Source of the DNA: Schizochytrium sp. TIO01 | Lineage: Eukaryota > Sar > Bigyra > Thraustochytrida > Thraustochytriidae | NCBI GenBank assembly: GCA_004764695.1 | Contig: SMSO01000034.1 | Coordinates: forward strand, 79,501 to 143,500 | Length of the DNA: 64,000 nt | Reading direction: 5' to 3' | In this document: positions 47,029 through 57,196 of the stretch, in pieces | How positions within the stretch are numbered: position 1 is the first letter of the stretch | Layout: each line of letters opens with the position of its first letter | The notes under the pieces: model-generated | Told to the model about the DNA's origin: nothing | The model's database searches: none | The model's input: the letters and a program-made list of their open reading frames with translations, nothing else | Translations under genes and position numbers: made by a program

Positions 47029-49872
47029 ATGGAGGCGGTCCCGACAACCTCGGAGCGTAGCAATGTGTCGCGACTTCACATGAAAAGCCTCCGGCAAACC
47101 GATGGCTCCCAAGGTGCTCCAGCTCAAGCTGAGATGCTCAGGGAGCAGGACGAAACTGCTGAATGGGAGGCTGATACGCCCCGCTCTGTGAGAGGATCTG
47201 CGCGACGATCAGCTCGCTCCTCGGCTTCTGGCAGGTCCGCTGGCGCTCGTCAACGTGGCGACGAAGCACAGAACAACCGTGACGACGATGGTGTTTCAGA
47301 ATCCAAGGAGTCGGGCTCGCGTCGGCCACCGCCGCCCTCGGCTCCTCCGCAACGCGAGGCCGGCTCAGCCGCGGGAAGCAGCACTTCTGCCATGGTCCGC
47401 GCCCAGCTGTACAAATTGCGCAAGCTGCGCCGCGAAAAGCGCGAGCAAATGCGCGACCAGGAGCCCTCGGGCTCCCCAGCAGCAGCATCAGCAGCAGCAG
47501 CCGACCCCGTAAGCCTCTTGAACTTCGACACGCTTGCCATTGCCCGCGAGGCTCGCAAGAAGGCCGCGTCCTCAACGCCTCGAGCCGTGGGCCTGAACCT
47601 CGTGCAGAACGACCACCACGTTGACACCGGCGGCCACAACGTGGCGGCGCTTGAGACAGCCCTCGACATCGACATCGACGAGGCCGATTCGATCCCCGAG
47701 GCCAAGCTCCGCCACGACGACCACGACAACGACCACGACCACGACGATGCGGACGCCGATTCCAAGGCGCCTTCCAAGGGCCTCAGCTCCTTTCCAAATC
47801 AAGGAGGCACTCCATCAGGTGTGCCCCACGGCGAGTTGGAGGATCTGGAGGATCCCGAGTTTCCAAGACCGTCTTCTTCACGGTCGAGCCGCCGCGAGCC
47901 TGCCCAGCCCTGCAGCGAGGGCGCCGTGGAGGACGACCTGGAGATGGAGAGCCTCGCCTCCGCGGGCGACACCGGCGCCGACCTGGAGGCCGAGATCCGA
48001 GTGACCTCTGTGGACGCCACGCGCGGTTTCGAGGTCTTCTCGCCCGCGGCGGACCCGGAAGACCTCGCCAGCAGCGCCATCGCCAGCGCCAGCGCCCTCG
48101 CCGCCGACGGTCCAGACGACGCAGACCTCGACCTCGCGCGCCACGAGCTGGAGCAGCGCCGCGCGGCCAACACCAAGAGCGACTTGGCGGCGGCCTCCTC
48201 GTCGCCCTCGCGGCACGCGCCGGATCCAAGTGGCCAGGGCGGGATCCAAGTGGACCTGCCCCGGATCCAAGTGGACGCAGGCGGCCTCCGGTCCGAACTG
48301 GGAGCCGGGGCTGCGCGAAGCAGCGGCAGCAGCGGCAGCAGCAGCAAGAGCGCAAGCCAACAACAAGCTGCGGCCGAGCCCGAGCTCGAGGCCGCGAAGG
48401 GGGAGCGGAAGAAGGACAGGAAGCCCAGGAAAAGCACCTCCGCCTCGGCTCCCTCCGCGAAACGCAGCGGCAGCAGGAGCGGCAGCAGGAGCGGCAGGAG
48501 CAGCGGCAAGAGCGAGGAAGAAGGCGCGCAGGCGGCTGCCTCGGGCTCGTCGGTGCACAGGAACCTGCGCGTGGATACCTCGCATCAGGAGGCGGGGGAG
48601 CTGTACGGCGGAGGGGCGGAGGAGGAAAGTACGGAATGGCACGAGTGGCAGGCACAGTACAGCTACCAGGATGGTGGTGGTGGCGCAAACAATTTTCAGA
48701 CCGACAAGAATGACGACACAGAGGACGACACGTGGAATACCAGTGGCCAGGGCGATTCAGCAGGGGCCGGGCACGGTGCCGCGAGCCAGCAGTGGTATCA
48801 GGGAGAGTACGGAGCTCAAGAAGGGGCAGCGACGACTGGGGCGGCGGCAGGAACTGAGGAGGTAGAGTCGCAGTTTTACCACTGGGATTCTATCTCGGGA
48901 ACTTATGTCACGTGGGCAATCTATCACACTGAAGAAGGCGTGCCATATTACTATTGCGAGGCGACGCAAGAGTCGAGATGGACAGATCCACGGCTTCAAG
49001 AGTCCGAGTACGAGATCCAGGGCGCGGATAGACAGTGGTCAGAGCACTGGCACGAGCAGGCCCAGGCGTACCAGGAACAGAACAGTGGACCCAGCGTGAC
49101 GACAAACTATGCCGCAACCTCAAGACCAACGGCAGATACGAACCGCAGCGAAGCACGCCAGACACAATCTTCGAGGAATCTCATGGGCTACCGGGAACAG
49201 CGCCAAAGCCAACCGAAGATGGAGAAAAGGAACTCCTCCGGACGCTGGAGTGTGCACGATCTTGACCGTATGGAGCGTCAAGGTTTTCTGTCAGCTCGAT
49301 CTACCGCCCGCGTAGCAGTTTTTGGAACAGTCGATCCTGCAGAAGCACCTCAAAGTCCCGTGCCGCCCCTCGATCTGCCCGGGATCTCCAATGGAACGGC
49401 TCGTGGAGGGTCCAACCAATCTTCGTGGAGCCGAAACTCTGCAAATGCACTCCACTCAGCATATCTTCATGGCGGGCCGTCCACTCGAAGTATCTACGGC
49501 ACTGAAATATCAGGAATGCCAGGGAAAACCCCGCGTGAGATGGAGCTTGAGTCGCAACTTCGCTACTTAAGCGCACGGGCACAATGGCTGGAACAAGAGG
49601 CCTTTTATTCGAAAGAAGCAGAGCGCGCAGCCGCTGCTCGGGCAGAGTACACCGCACGTACCCAAGCGGATATGGTTTCTCGTGCTCGGCATGCCGAACG
49701 TCAACGAAGCATGATTGACATGAGCTTGATCACTCAGGCTCTCGGGGAAGACTCTTCTGCTCATCAAGACCACCGATCATCTCCACACCAAGAGGAGTAC
49801 AACGAGTCCAAATCTCAAGACCGCGATTACTACGCAGAATCAAAGATGTTAGAATCCAAAGTCTGGAACTAA
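47029..49872 (+). CDS. Large disordered protein with one WW domain
   Basis: A 947-residue protein that I cannot assign to a named family. Residues 1-600 are low complexity: Arg/Ser-, Ala- and Gln-rich stretches, a His/Asp run near 225-245, and Ser/Gly repeats near 430-450. A WW domain at 629-654 has Trp629, the YYY core (VPYYYCEATQESRW), Trp651 and Pro654. WW domains bind proline-rich or phospho-Ser/Thr-Pro peptides. A predicted coiled coil lies near 825-900 (MELESQLRYLSARAQWLEQEA and following Ala/Glu/Arg-rich residues). Such WW-plus-coiled-coil layouts occur in scaffold, centrosomal and RNA-processing proteins, so the role is open. The first 1.5 kb is strikingly GC-rich and the rest is nearer average. 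The ATG at 47029 is the first of the frame. Confidence 0.8.
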   Translation: MEAVPTTSERSNVSRLHMKSLRQTDGSQGAPAQAEMLREQDETAEWEADTPRSVRGSARRSARSSASGRSAGARQRGDEAQNNRDDDGVSESKESGSRRPPPPSAPPQREAGSAAGSSTSAMVRAQLYKLRKLRREKREQMRDQEPSGSPAAASAAAADPVSLLNFDTLAIAREARKKAASSTPRAVGLNLVQNDHHVDTGGHNVAALETALDIDIDEADSIPEAKLRHDDHDNDHDHDDADADSKAPSKGLSSFPNQGGTPSGVPHGELEDLEDPEFPRPSSSRSSRREPAQPCSEGAVEDDLEMESLASAGDTGADLEAEIRVTSVDATRGFEVFSPAADPEDLASSAIASASALAADGPDDADLDLARHELEQRRAANTKSDLAAASSSPSRHAPDPSGQGGIQVDLPRIQVDAGGLRSELGAGAARSSGSSGSSSKSASQQQAAAEPELEAAKGERKKDRKPRKSTSASAPSAKRSGSRSGSRSGRSSGKSEEEGAQAAASGSSVHRNLRVDTSHQEAGELYGGGAEEESTEWHEWQAQYSYQDGGGGANNFQTDKNDDTEDDTWNTSGQGDSAGAGHGAASQQWYQGEYGAQEGAATTGAAAGTEEVESQFYHWDSISGTYVTWAIYHTEEGVPYYYCEATQESRWTDPRLQESEYEIQGADRQWSEHWHEQAQAYQEQNSGPSVTTNYAATSRPTADTNRSEARQTQSSRNLMGYREQRQSQPKMEKRNSSGRWSVHDLDRMERQGFLSARSTARVAVFGTVDPAEAPQSPVPPLDLPGISNGTARGGSNQSSWSRNSANALHSAYLHGGPSTRSIYGTEISGMPGKTPREMELESQLRYLSARAQWLEQEAFYSKEAERAAAARAEYTARTQADMVSRARHAERQRSMIDMSLITQALGEDSSAHQDHRSSPHQEEYNESKSQDRDYYAESKMLESKVWN
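48223..48274 (+). repeat. Three GGATCCAAGTGG minisatellite units in coding sequence
   Basis: Three near-identical GGATCCAAGTGG units about 18-22 bases apart inside the WW gene. They are read as DPSG in one frame and as IQVD twice, so the repeat has changed frame relative to its unit. Confidence 0.75.
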
Positions 49873-50443
49873 TGAACATAGATAAAACAAACACTCATTA
49901 TGTTTGTAGCTGAACAAACCTTGCTGTAACCATAGTCCGTCGGATAGCTGCAATTGCATTTTTTGTTAGTAATTTCTTTTCTCCGAGAAACCCGTGGACG
50001 CGATAGAAGTGCATAGGGTAAACTATTGATTCTCTTCTAAAACTTGGCCTATCTTTTACTATAAATGCATTTTGACAATGAAATGGTTTTATCTTTGGTT
50101 TGTTCAATAGAGAGTTTTGGGGGAGTATCTTCCTGGTTTTGTCAAAAGAAAAGAAAAAAAAAAAGACGAGTGCCAAATGGATTTTTAATTACCATAAGAT
50201 GTATGCGTTTAGTTTTAATTTTGAAAAATTATCGAGCAATAATGAATCAGTCATATGAATACAGTCATTTCGGCTTTTTTGCTGCAAATATTTGTTTGCA
50301 GTGCAATGCAATTTCTTTAACTGATATGGACAGAAATATGTGAGAGTATTTCTCTTTCTTTACAAGACAGCCCCGTCTGAAATCCGTTGAAACATGGTTT
50401 TGCCTCTCAGATGCAGCGTCTCGAAACACAGCGCATGCGCGTG
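49873..50443. other. Convergent 3' intergenic region (WW protein / RAD51D-like)
   Basis: About 570 AT-rich bases with an A-rich run near 50150-50165. No gene recognised. Confidence 0.5.
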
Positions 50444-51634
50444 CTATGGAAGGGTTATACAAACAGGCGGGGTGTTCCCGTTTGAAAGCTTTCGACGATT
50501 TGACTTTACCAGCTTCAGTGAGATAGTTTTATCATCTGCAGTTGTCGAACAATTAAGCATGACGCGTGAATTAGGGATAGAGCTCCAAGAAAGTCCCAAA
50601 GCAGGCTTCACCTGTCCTTCAACACGAGAATCAAAATCATGAACCGTGGAGTTTATAATTAAGATAGAAGCCCCAAAACGGATCCCGAGCTTACGCAGTG
50701 TGTGCCCAACACGGACCAAAGCTGCGTGGCCCGCTGTGCCGTGCTTGCCGCCAAGAATGGGACTAAAAATAGCCGAAATGTTGTCGAGGATGACCAGCCG
50801 CAACGGACCATGCCTATCCTCTGTGTTATTTTCTTCGTCATTTTCGATTTCAGCCAATGCCAGCGCAAGCTCATGAGCATCAAAGGCTCGAAATATTCTT
50901 ACTCGAGCCATTGCCTCGCTCAAGGCCTCACTGGAGTGGTTGACATCAGGTCCCATACTCTGTAAGCATAAGTCACGAAAGTGTGTTGCATTAAACGCGT
51001 TCGAGGTGTCGATAAATATAGCGCGTCCTGATGATTTCCGTGATGAAACGAGTTTGCTGGCCGCTTGTAGAGCCATCTGAGTCTTCCCTGAGCCCGAAGG
51101 GCCACAGAACTCGGTAATTTCCTGAGTCCACAACCCGCCTCCCAGCAGCCGGTCAAGCTCCTGCTTGCCAGTTGACACCTGTTGTGCAAAGTTTTTGCTG
51201 TGATCAAATGCCTCTGCTAGTGTGATCATTGGAGAGCACGCCCTCAGAGCCAGATGCTCCTTAAGGAACTGCACGTCTTCTTGAGACCACCTCTGCTGTG
51301 AGGCTTCGATGAGTTGCAAGTCGTCCGAAGCCAGAACACGCTCCAGAGTTCGAATACCTGCTCGACCTAAAAATTCCAGCAATGGGACTTTACCTCGACG
51401 GACGTCTCTCATCTCTTGCTCTACTTTGGCGAGAACATCATTTTCGTTGTCCTCGTCTTCGTTGCCAAAGCGGTGGTTACTGATCTCATCATCTCCAACA
51501 GTGGCATGAGCATCTGCTCGAGCTCTCTTTCGGCGCGGCGAGGACGAAGAGGCACGTGCGGGGCTTTCGGATCCTACGCCCGCAAGTTTGCGGCGCTCGG
51601 CCGCTGTGGATACGTACTCACCAAGGAGGTTCAT
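50444..51634 (-). CDS. RAD51D: RAD51 paralog, RAD51D-like
   Basis: A 396-residue RecA-fold ATPase. Walker A is GPSGSGKT (178-185) and Walker B is RLVILD (279-284). Further RAD51D-like marks are STGKQELDRLLGGGLWTQEI just before Walker A, the SPILGG stretch after Walker B, and KPALGLSWSSIPNSR at 343-357, which matches the characteristic KPALG.SW block. RAD51D is part of the BCDX2 paralog complex that supports RAD51 filament formation in homologous recombination. The N-terminal 70 residues are extended and disordered, with a basic cluster SPRRKRARA (32-40) that fits a nuclear localisation signal and an acidic stretch after it. The frame opens with ATG at 51634 and needs no intron. XRCC2 or another paralog is less likely given the KPALG block. 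Confidence 0.85.
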   Translation of the reverse strand: MNLLGEYVSTAAERRKLAGVGSESPARASSSSPRRKRARADAHATVGDDEISNHRFGNEDEDNENDVLAKVEQEMRDVRRGKVPLLEFLGRAGIRTLERVLASDDLQLIEASQQRWSQEDVQFLKEHLALRACSPMITLAEAFDHSKNFAQQVSTGKQELDRLLGGGLWTQEITEFCGPSGSGKTQMALQAASKLVSSRKSSGRAIFIDTSNAFNATHFRDLCLQSMGPDVNHSSEALSEAMARVRIFRAFDAHELALALAEIENDEENNTEDRHGPLRLVILDNISAIFSPILGGKHGTAGHAALVRVGHTLRKLGIRFGASILIINSTVHDFDSRVEGQVKPALGLSWSSIPNSRVMLNCSTTADDKTISLKLVKSNRRKLSNGNTPPVCITLP

Positions 51635-52395
51635 GGCTTCTTTCTGTTTTGCGTTCTGCAGAAGGAGAAAGCACTGTAAGGAGAAGTAGAGAAAGCGCTC
51701 TCATATCATTAGTGTGTAATATATTGTAGCGAAGAGCTTGGGAACTTTGCGACTTTTACATTGGATGGGCAATAGCAGTTATGTCCAGGCTCAAGGCTTT
51801 TTGAAGAGCATACATAGAGCTAAAGTAGTTGATGGAGGAATGGCGTTCGTAAATAAATTACATTCATTTTCAGAGAACTAGAGGTATTGAGACACAACAT
51901 TAGCGGGACCGAAAAGTCTTGCACCTGAAGAAAAAAGATGCAGAGAAGAAAGAGGGGCAGTGAGTGGTAGTTTTAAGTTATTCACTTCGGGTTCCGTCCA
52001 CGATTTAATAGGGGTGAGCATATTAAGATGAAACTAGAGCAGGGTTTTCAAGTCCGTGCTCGCATCTGTTTGAGGACTACGCCACACCATGAGGCTTTGA
52101 TTATTTATTATAAGTCCTGTGCCCTATGGCAAAATAAATAGAACCAGGATCGGTGAATCACCTGAGTTTATACAGCTGAAAGTTATCAGTATCAGCACAA
52201 CTATATTTCTTCTGCAGTGCACAAACAAGGTTTGGGGTTCCCTGCTGAGATTACCAATCACATGGTTATGTAGATAAGGCATTGCCAAACCCCTTTGCAG
52301 CCGGTGATTGGACCCGAAAATCCTGCACCGAGTGTTCCCAATCCTTTTCCCGTTCTGTCGATAACGCATAATAGTATCATAGATTAGATTGTTTA
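51635..52395. other. Intergenic region between RAD51D-like gene and primase-helicase relic
   Basis: About 760 bases containing the RAD51D-like promoter side. An 81-codon minus-strand frame at 52124-52369 directly follows the truncated helicase but shows no helicase motif. Nothing else seen. Confidence 0.5.
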
Positions 52396-54270
52396 CTACG
52401 GTTGTGTCGGCACAAACGTTATCAACACTTTGACGCTCTTGACTAACTCCAAAAAATACATCAGTACTTTGTATTTGTCCTTACCACAAAGTCCAGCAAC
52501 AAGTTGAGCCATATGAGACATTAGTTCGTCAACAACCAACACATCGTATGCAACCGCTTTATTTCCTTCAATAAGTTTTATTGTACTTTCTACCTGAAGG
52601 ACAAGCTGGCTATAATCATTAGAGTCTTTGTAGGGTTGGAATTTGAGTACGTTAGATGTTTTCAGTAGCTTAAAGAGGTTACTAGCAAGCGCGCACCTTG
52701 AAGTATGGCACAGCATTTTTGCGGTTGGGCATCGCTTAACAACATGTTCAAGAAGCCCAACCAAGGCTGTAGATTTTCCACTCCCACAGGTACTGCCTAA
52801 GAGGATTGTGGTGTATCTTACATCAGAATCACGCTCAAAAACTTCGTCGATATGATCCAGTAGATCTTGAATCAGTGCTTCACTGTGGTATTTTCTTGCT
52901 AAGAGCACTTTCCTCTTCTGCAGCTGCTACCCCTGAAAACTTTTCTATTGATTGTGCAGTGTTGTCTACCAAATATAACCCTTCAGGACATGCATCTGGT
53001 TGGCATTGGTGTGAAACGTGATTTCCAAAACACACATTGGAACATGTATTCAAAAAAGAAAAGTCACAACGTTTTTTATAAACCCACCCCTTTCCTTCGT
53101 TATCCTTTGCACATCCGAAACACCAACTGCTAGTGACGCTTCCAGTCGAACGGTCGATATTTTACAGTATACAGTTACTCTTGTATGTTTTCCCGGCACA
53201 GCACATTACCTCGTCACCACCGGGCGCTATGCGTAAGGATGCCGTGTTTTCTGCCTCCATATTCACACTCTGTCCTTTTGATTCGTTCCATATGAGATGC
53301 TCATGGGCATTGAAAAAATCTCGCAAGTATATCAAGAGATCTTTTTCTTCCCCAGGGCGTACAGGTAGGAGTGACGCTTCTTTCCTTGTATCCCTAGCCC
53401 TTGTTGTACTTTTCGTTTTCCGCTTTCCAGTAGGTTGTCCGTACTTGTTGTTTGGGCTATATCCAGGAAGATCTGTCACCATAGTCACGTTGGGATAGTG
53501 ATATGACACAAGCAACCGTTTGAAAGCATTCAATGTGAGTTCATCAAATGAAGGTTTTTCAACAATAGGGACTTTTGCGCTTTCCGATTTACCAATTTTG
53601 AAGCAGTATGCCCCCCTAAATTGGCGCTGTCCCTTTCCGTATATGGCCGGGTCTGGATATAGTTTCGCCCCAGTTCGTTTCAAAACTTCCCATACCTTGT
53701 TAGCAAAGTATGCATGAAGATTACGATTTGCGAAAAAATAACTAGGGAAGTGAACATGGTAGCTAAATTTATCTCTGCGACAACTTTTAAAAATTACTGG
53801 TTTAGGTGCATTTGCTGGAAGCTCTTGAAACCCATTTCCTTCCAAGCAATATCAACACTGGGGATTATTTCATTTTCAAGTGAATATAAGCATTCTTCAT
53901 CATTCAGTTCACCATCTTCACCATACTTGTAGTCCACATCAAACATGAAGCAAAGTGGGGTCTTAGGTTGCGTATTCTCATAGGGTACTCTTTGGTATGG
54001 ACTGGCACGCATAAAATTCATCACGATTTGAGGAGTTTCTAGGGCAAACTGCTTGCATATTTTCTTTTCGCCATCTTTGTCATAGGCCTTGTCCGCTGCC
54101 CAGTGAATTTTACCTAGACTTGCAAAAGTAGAACCATTTTTTATAGATTCAACCAAGTTACCGAACTTGGAAAAGAATTTGATTTTGTTCTGCTTCGGCA
54201 TCACCCTCGTGTTATGGTCTTCACCAAAACCTTTCTTATATACTAGAGGAAACGTCTCCCCAACTTCCAC
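52396..54270 (-). pseudogene. Decayed PrimPol-type primase fused to a UL9-like SF2 helicase
   Basis: Three minus-strand segments read as one protein with breaks. (1) 54270 to about 53830: N-terminal primase with the catalytic FDVD (DVD at 53932-53940). (2) About 53845 to 52880, shifted by one base: KFSYHVHF (SxH motif, about 53747-53770), IYGKGQRQFRGAYCFKIGK (53581-53655), then a Cys/His cluster (53125-52985) resembling the zinc module of PrimPol/UL52 primases; one in-frame TAA (53162-53164) interrupts it. (3) About 52908 to 52396, shifted back: Walker A GSTCGSGKST (about 52765-52797) and a DExx motif VVDELMSHM (about 52512-52540) as in herpes origin-binding helicases. The frame stops right where helicase motif III should begin. 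Archaeo-eukaryotic primase plus UL9-like helicase modules are known from large DNA viruses and related elements of protists. Here the gene is broken and probably inactive. Confidence 0.8.
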
Positions 54271-54383
54271 ACAGTACTACGTGGACGGGGTAAACTACCA
54301 TCCCATTCTCTTGTGAACATCAGTTTCCGATGTCCGACATGGTTTCTGCCACAACAACATGGTGCAGGATTTTGACTTGACAA

Positions 54384-54749
54384 CTAAATTTCACCATCCC
54401 CATGGTTGCTCATTTCAAACATCCGGGATGCATTATTACATTTCATGTCGATAAGTTTTTTTTCATGTCCCAAAATTGGTTCCATCTGACTCGAGTTTGG
54501 GGTTTGTTTTCCTTCCTTCCACTCTCTCTTATGAAAACCGGATTTGTATTCAAATGATTTTTGAGATGATAGCTTGAAAACTGTTGCCAGGGACCAACAC
54601 AATTTCACTACCCCATCTTTTTTAATGTGCTCACTGAGTCGTCCCGTACCTGCTATTGCCTTTGTGGATTGACGAAGCCGATCGTCGAAAAGAAGACCAA
54701 ATTGTCGTGTCGATTTGCCGAAGGATTGGTGATCGTTTCCGCTCACCAT
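54384..54749 (-). CDS. Hypothetical fragment upstream of the primase relic
   Basis: A 121-codon frame on the same strand just upstream of the primase relic, rich in Lys, Ser and Gly. I recognise no domain. It could be the remnant of a neighbouring gene of the same element or a chance frame; its proximity and strand are the only support. Confidence 0.2.
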   Translation of the reverse strand: MVSGNDHQSFGKSTRQFGLLFDDRLRQSTKAIAGTGRLSEHIKKDGVVKLCWSLATVFKLSSQKSFEYKSGFHKREWKEGKQTPNSSQMEPILGHEKKLIDMKCNNASRMFEMSNHGDGEI

Positions 54750-56540
54750 TAACGAACGAGAACCAATTCTAGAAGGGAATCAATTTGAAGAAAAAGTAAG
54801 TAGGGACGTACTGCCTACATATGAGAGACATTCTTGCAAAGTCCGGTAGGCAGTAAGCAGGATTCGTCTCATCCAGATGAGATCGAGACTCATTCATCGG
54901 AATGTTGTATATTGCGAGAAATTTGTTTAAAAAGAAAAGAAAAGACAAAGTTTCCTGTAATATTTTGCGATTTGCACCCAGTACCTTCATAGTGTCAAAT
55001 GATGAGATCGTCCCTGGAATTCTATTGTCTATTGTGTAGCATCTTCCTGCTCCAAGTTGTGTAGAAAGACGTCACCTTGATACAAAGAAAACGTCTCTTG
55101 AAAACAAGAAAATGGGTATCTTGACATCACATTGTTGTGGTACACCCGCTGATCGGTCAGTGTCGCCTAGTTCATTGAACAGGTTTTGGCTGCAATTCTA
55201 TTGAGCTTCAGGTTGTAGGGAATGGTAGGTAAGACAGATGTAGTGCTTTTCAAAAGTACTACGTCTCAAATTGCAATATTGCTTGACACTATTTTTTCTG
55301 GACAAAGTCGTTTACACATCTATCATACTGATTAGGGCATTCGTATGGTTAGCATAGCCATTTAGAATCTGACAGACGAAGATTTGTGTACGAATTTGAC
55401 AAGGTGGCATTCAATTATAATACCAGGAGGGTTCCGAGCCAATGCTGCCAATCAATGGCAAACAACTATTCAACTATTCAAGTAACAATGCTTTAAGTTT
55501 GAGTGATACTCTAATTGAGAGTAGTAGTTCTGTGTAATGTGTTTTAGCCTTCGTGAAACATGCTTGTAGTGTCAACTAGTCCCTAACTCCTATTTTAAAG
55601 CTAGGAACCATTTTTATTAATAGTGTCATATCAATCGTCGCAAACCGAACGACCTCAAATATAAGAAAAATAATAAAACTCTCGAAGTATAACCTCCGTC
55701 AATTAACCATAAACTTCTGAGATTCTTCCTTTAAAAAAAAAAAAGTAGAAAAGAAAAGAAAAGAAATGGAGAGGACAAGAAATATAAATTATAAAACTAA
55801 CTTGAAGAGGCATTATTCGCTTTATTATTAGGACCTGTTTACTTTCTGCAGGTTCAGATTTTGTAAGTTTCATGAGGTAAAAAAGTGTTGGTAAAGCCCT
55901 AAAGTCTAATTTGCTCATTCAGAATGAAACACTTGCATATTTCAACTACGTATTAGTTTTGCAGGAGATCAATGAAAGGAAAAGCCCGAAAACTAGTAGC
56001 GCGTTACTACCTTAATTACAACTAGAGAGATGTTACAACCCCAAGAGTCGATAAAAGTCCAAAAAGTCGATACTTCATTCTTTTTGTTCAAAGCATGAAC
56101 AAAACAGAGCTAGAACGAGGGTAACATTAATTGTGTTGCAATAAATGCTCCTGACAAATTCTAGATAGTGAAGGTGCAAATAAGAACACAACACGGAAAC
56201 GAAGTAAAAGCATTTCTGTTTTCTACAAATGCGTCATACATTTTGCTTATAGTATTGACTACGACACTTTCCGTGCATCGGCAATGTTGCAGGTGCAAAG
56301 AATCAAACTTGTCTGACCTGTAACTTTCAATCAACTTCTTCTTGAAAAACATTTTATATATATATATTTTTTTTTAATTTTTTTTTTAAAAAGATAGTGA
56401 TTATAATATTGAAAAGCGACTTCCACGTTTTTCAGGGCCACCTGCTTTGTATGAATAGATAATAAATCCCTATGCTTCCCCTAAACGTATGAAACTATTT
56501 CCAGTAATAGATCCACCTGCGGCCATATTTCAGTAACTAC

Positions 56541-56545
<5 letters not shown>

Positions 56546-56572
<27 letters not shown>
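56546..56572 (+). repeat. A27 homopolymer
   Basis: Twenty-seven adenines, followed by GAGGGATTGAATGGTAGGTAGG. It could be a plain slippage tract or the tail of an old retroposed copy; I found no matching upstream target-site duplicate. Confidence 0.9.
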
Positions 56573-56576
<4 letters not shown>

Positions 56577-57148
56577 GATTGAATGGTAGGTAGGCAGCTA
56601 GTAATTTCCTCCCTGATGTTCGTTAGCATGCCTTGGCATTAAAATAAGGTGGCGTTTCTTGCACTCCTTCTCTTATGACCTCCAGCCTGTATCAATCAAT
56701 TGATTGGTTTTTTGTTCGACCTGAGATTGGTTTTTATCGGTGCCAATACTGAGCTTCTCAAGACGAGGGCATTCATTAGCTCTAACTAGTAGTACCTACC
56801 TGTGCCTAGCGCCTACTAGGGTGGAATATCCAGTCATTCTATGCTCTCCCTTAATGATAGTGCTTGGTTTCGCCCCGTTTGCATTGCAAAGCTAGCTTGT
56901 AGAAGAGCAAGCACATGAGCAGTCAATCTGCGGTGTAATTAATCATGACCTTGGACGAAGTTGCCTCTCAGCCTGAATGGATCGATGGGCCACTAAGCTA
57001 AGATCGCTGCAGCGAAAAGCACCAGCTTCCAAACCTTATAAAGGGCGTACACAGAGAACGAAAACACACTTTCGATTTACAAAAATGGTAAAAAACACCC
57101 ACTTTTAATCTTAGCGCTAGGTAGCTAGCCATACCCTGCTGTTATGTC

Positions 57149-57196
57149 TGTACCGCAATCCGGGGGATGGGGTGTACCGCAATCCGGGGGATGGGG
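57149..57196 (+). repeat. 24-base perfect tandem duplication
   Basis: Two head-to-tail copies of a 24-base unit (TGTACCGCAATCC then GGGGGATGGGG). It is GC-rich within AT-rich surroundings. Confidence 0.9.

Noticed and set aside
47783-48688. Several 230-300 codon minus-strand frames inside the WW gene
   Set aside because: Arg/Pro/Ala/Leu-rich translations of GC-rich low-complexity DNA; no conserved motif.
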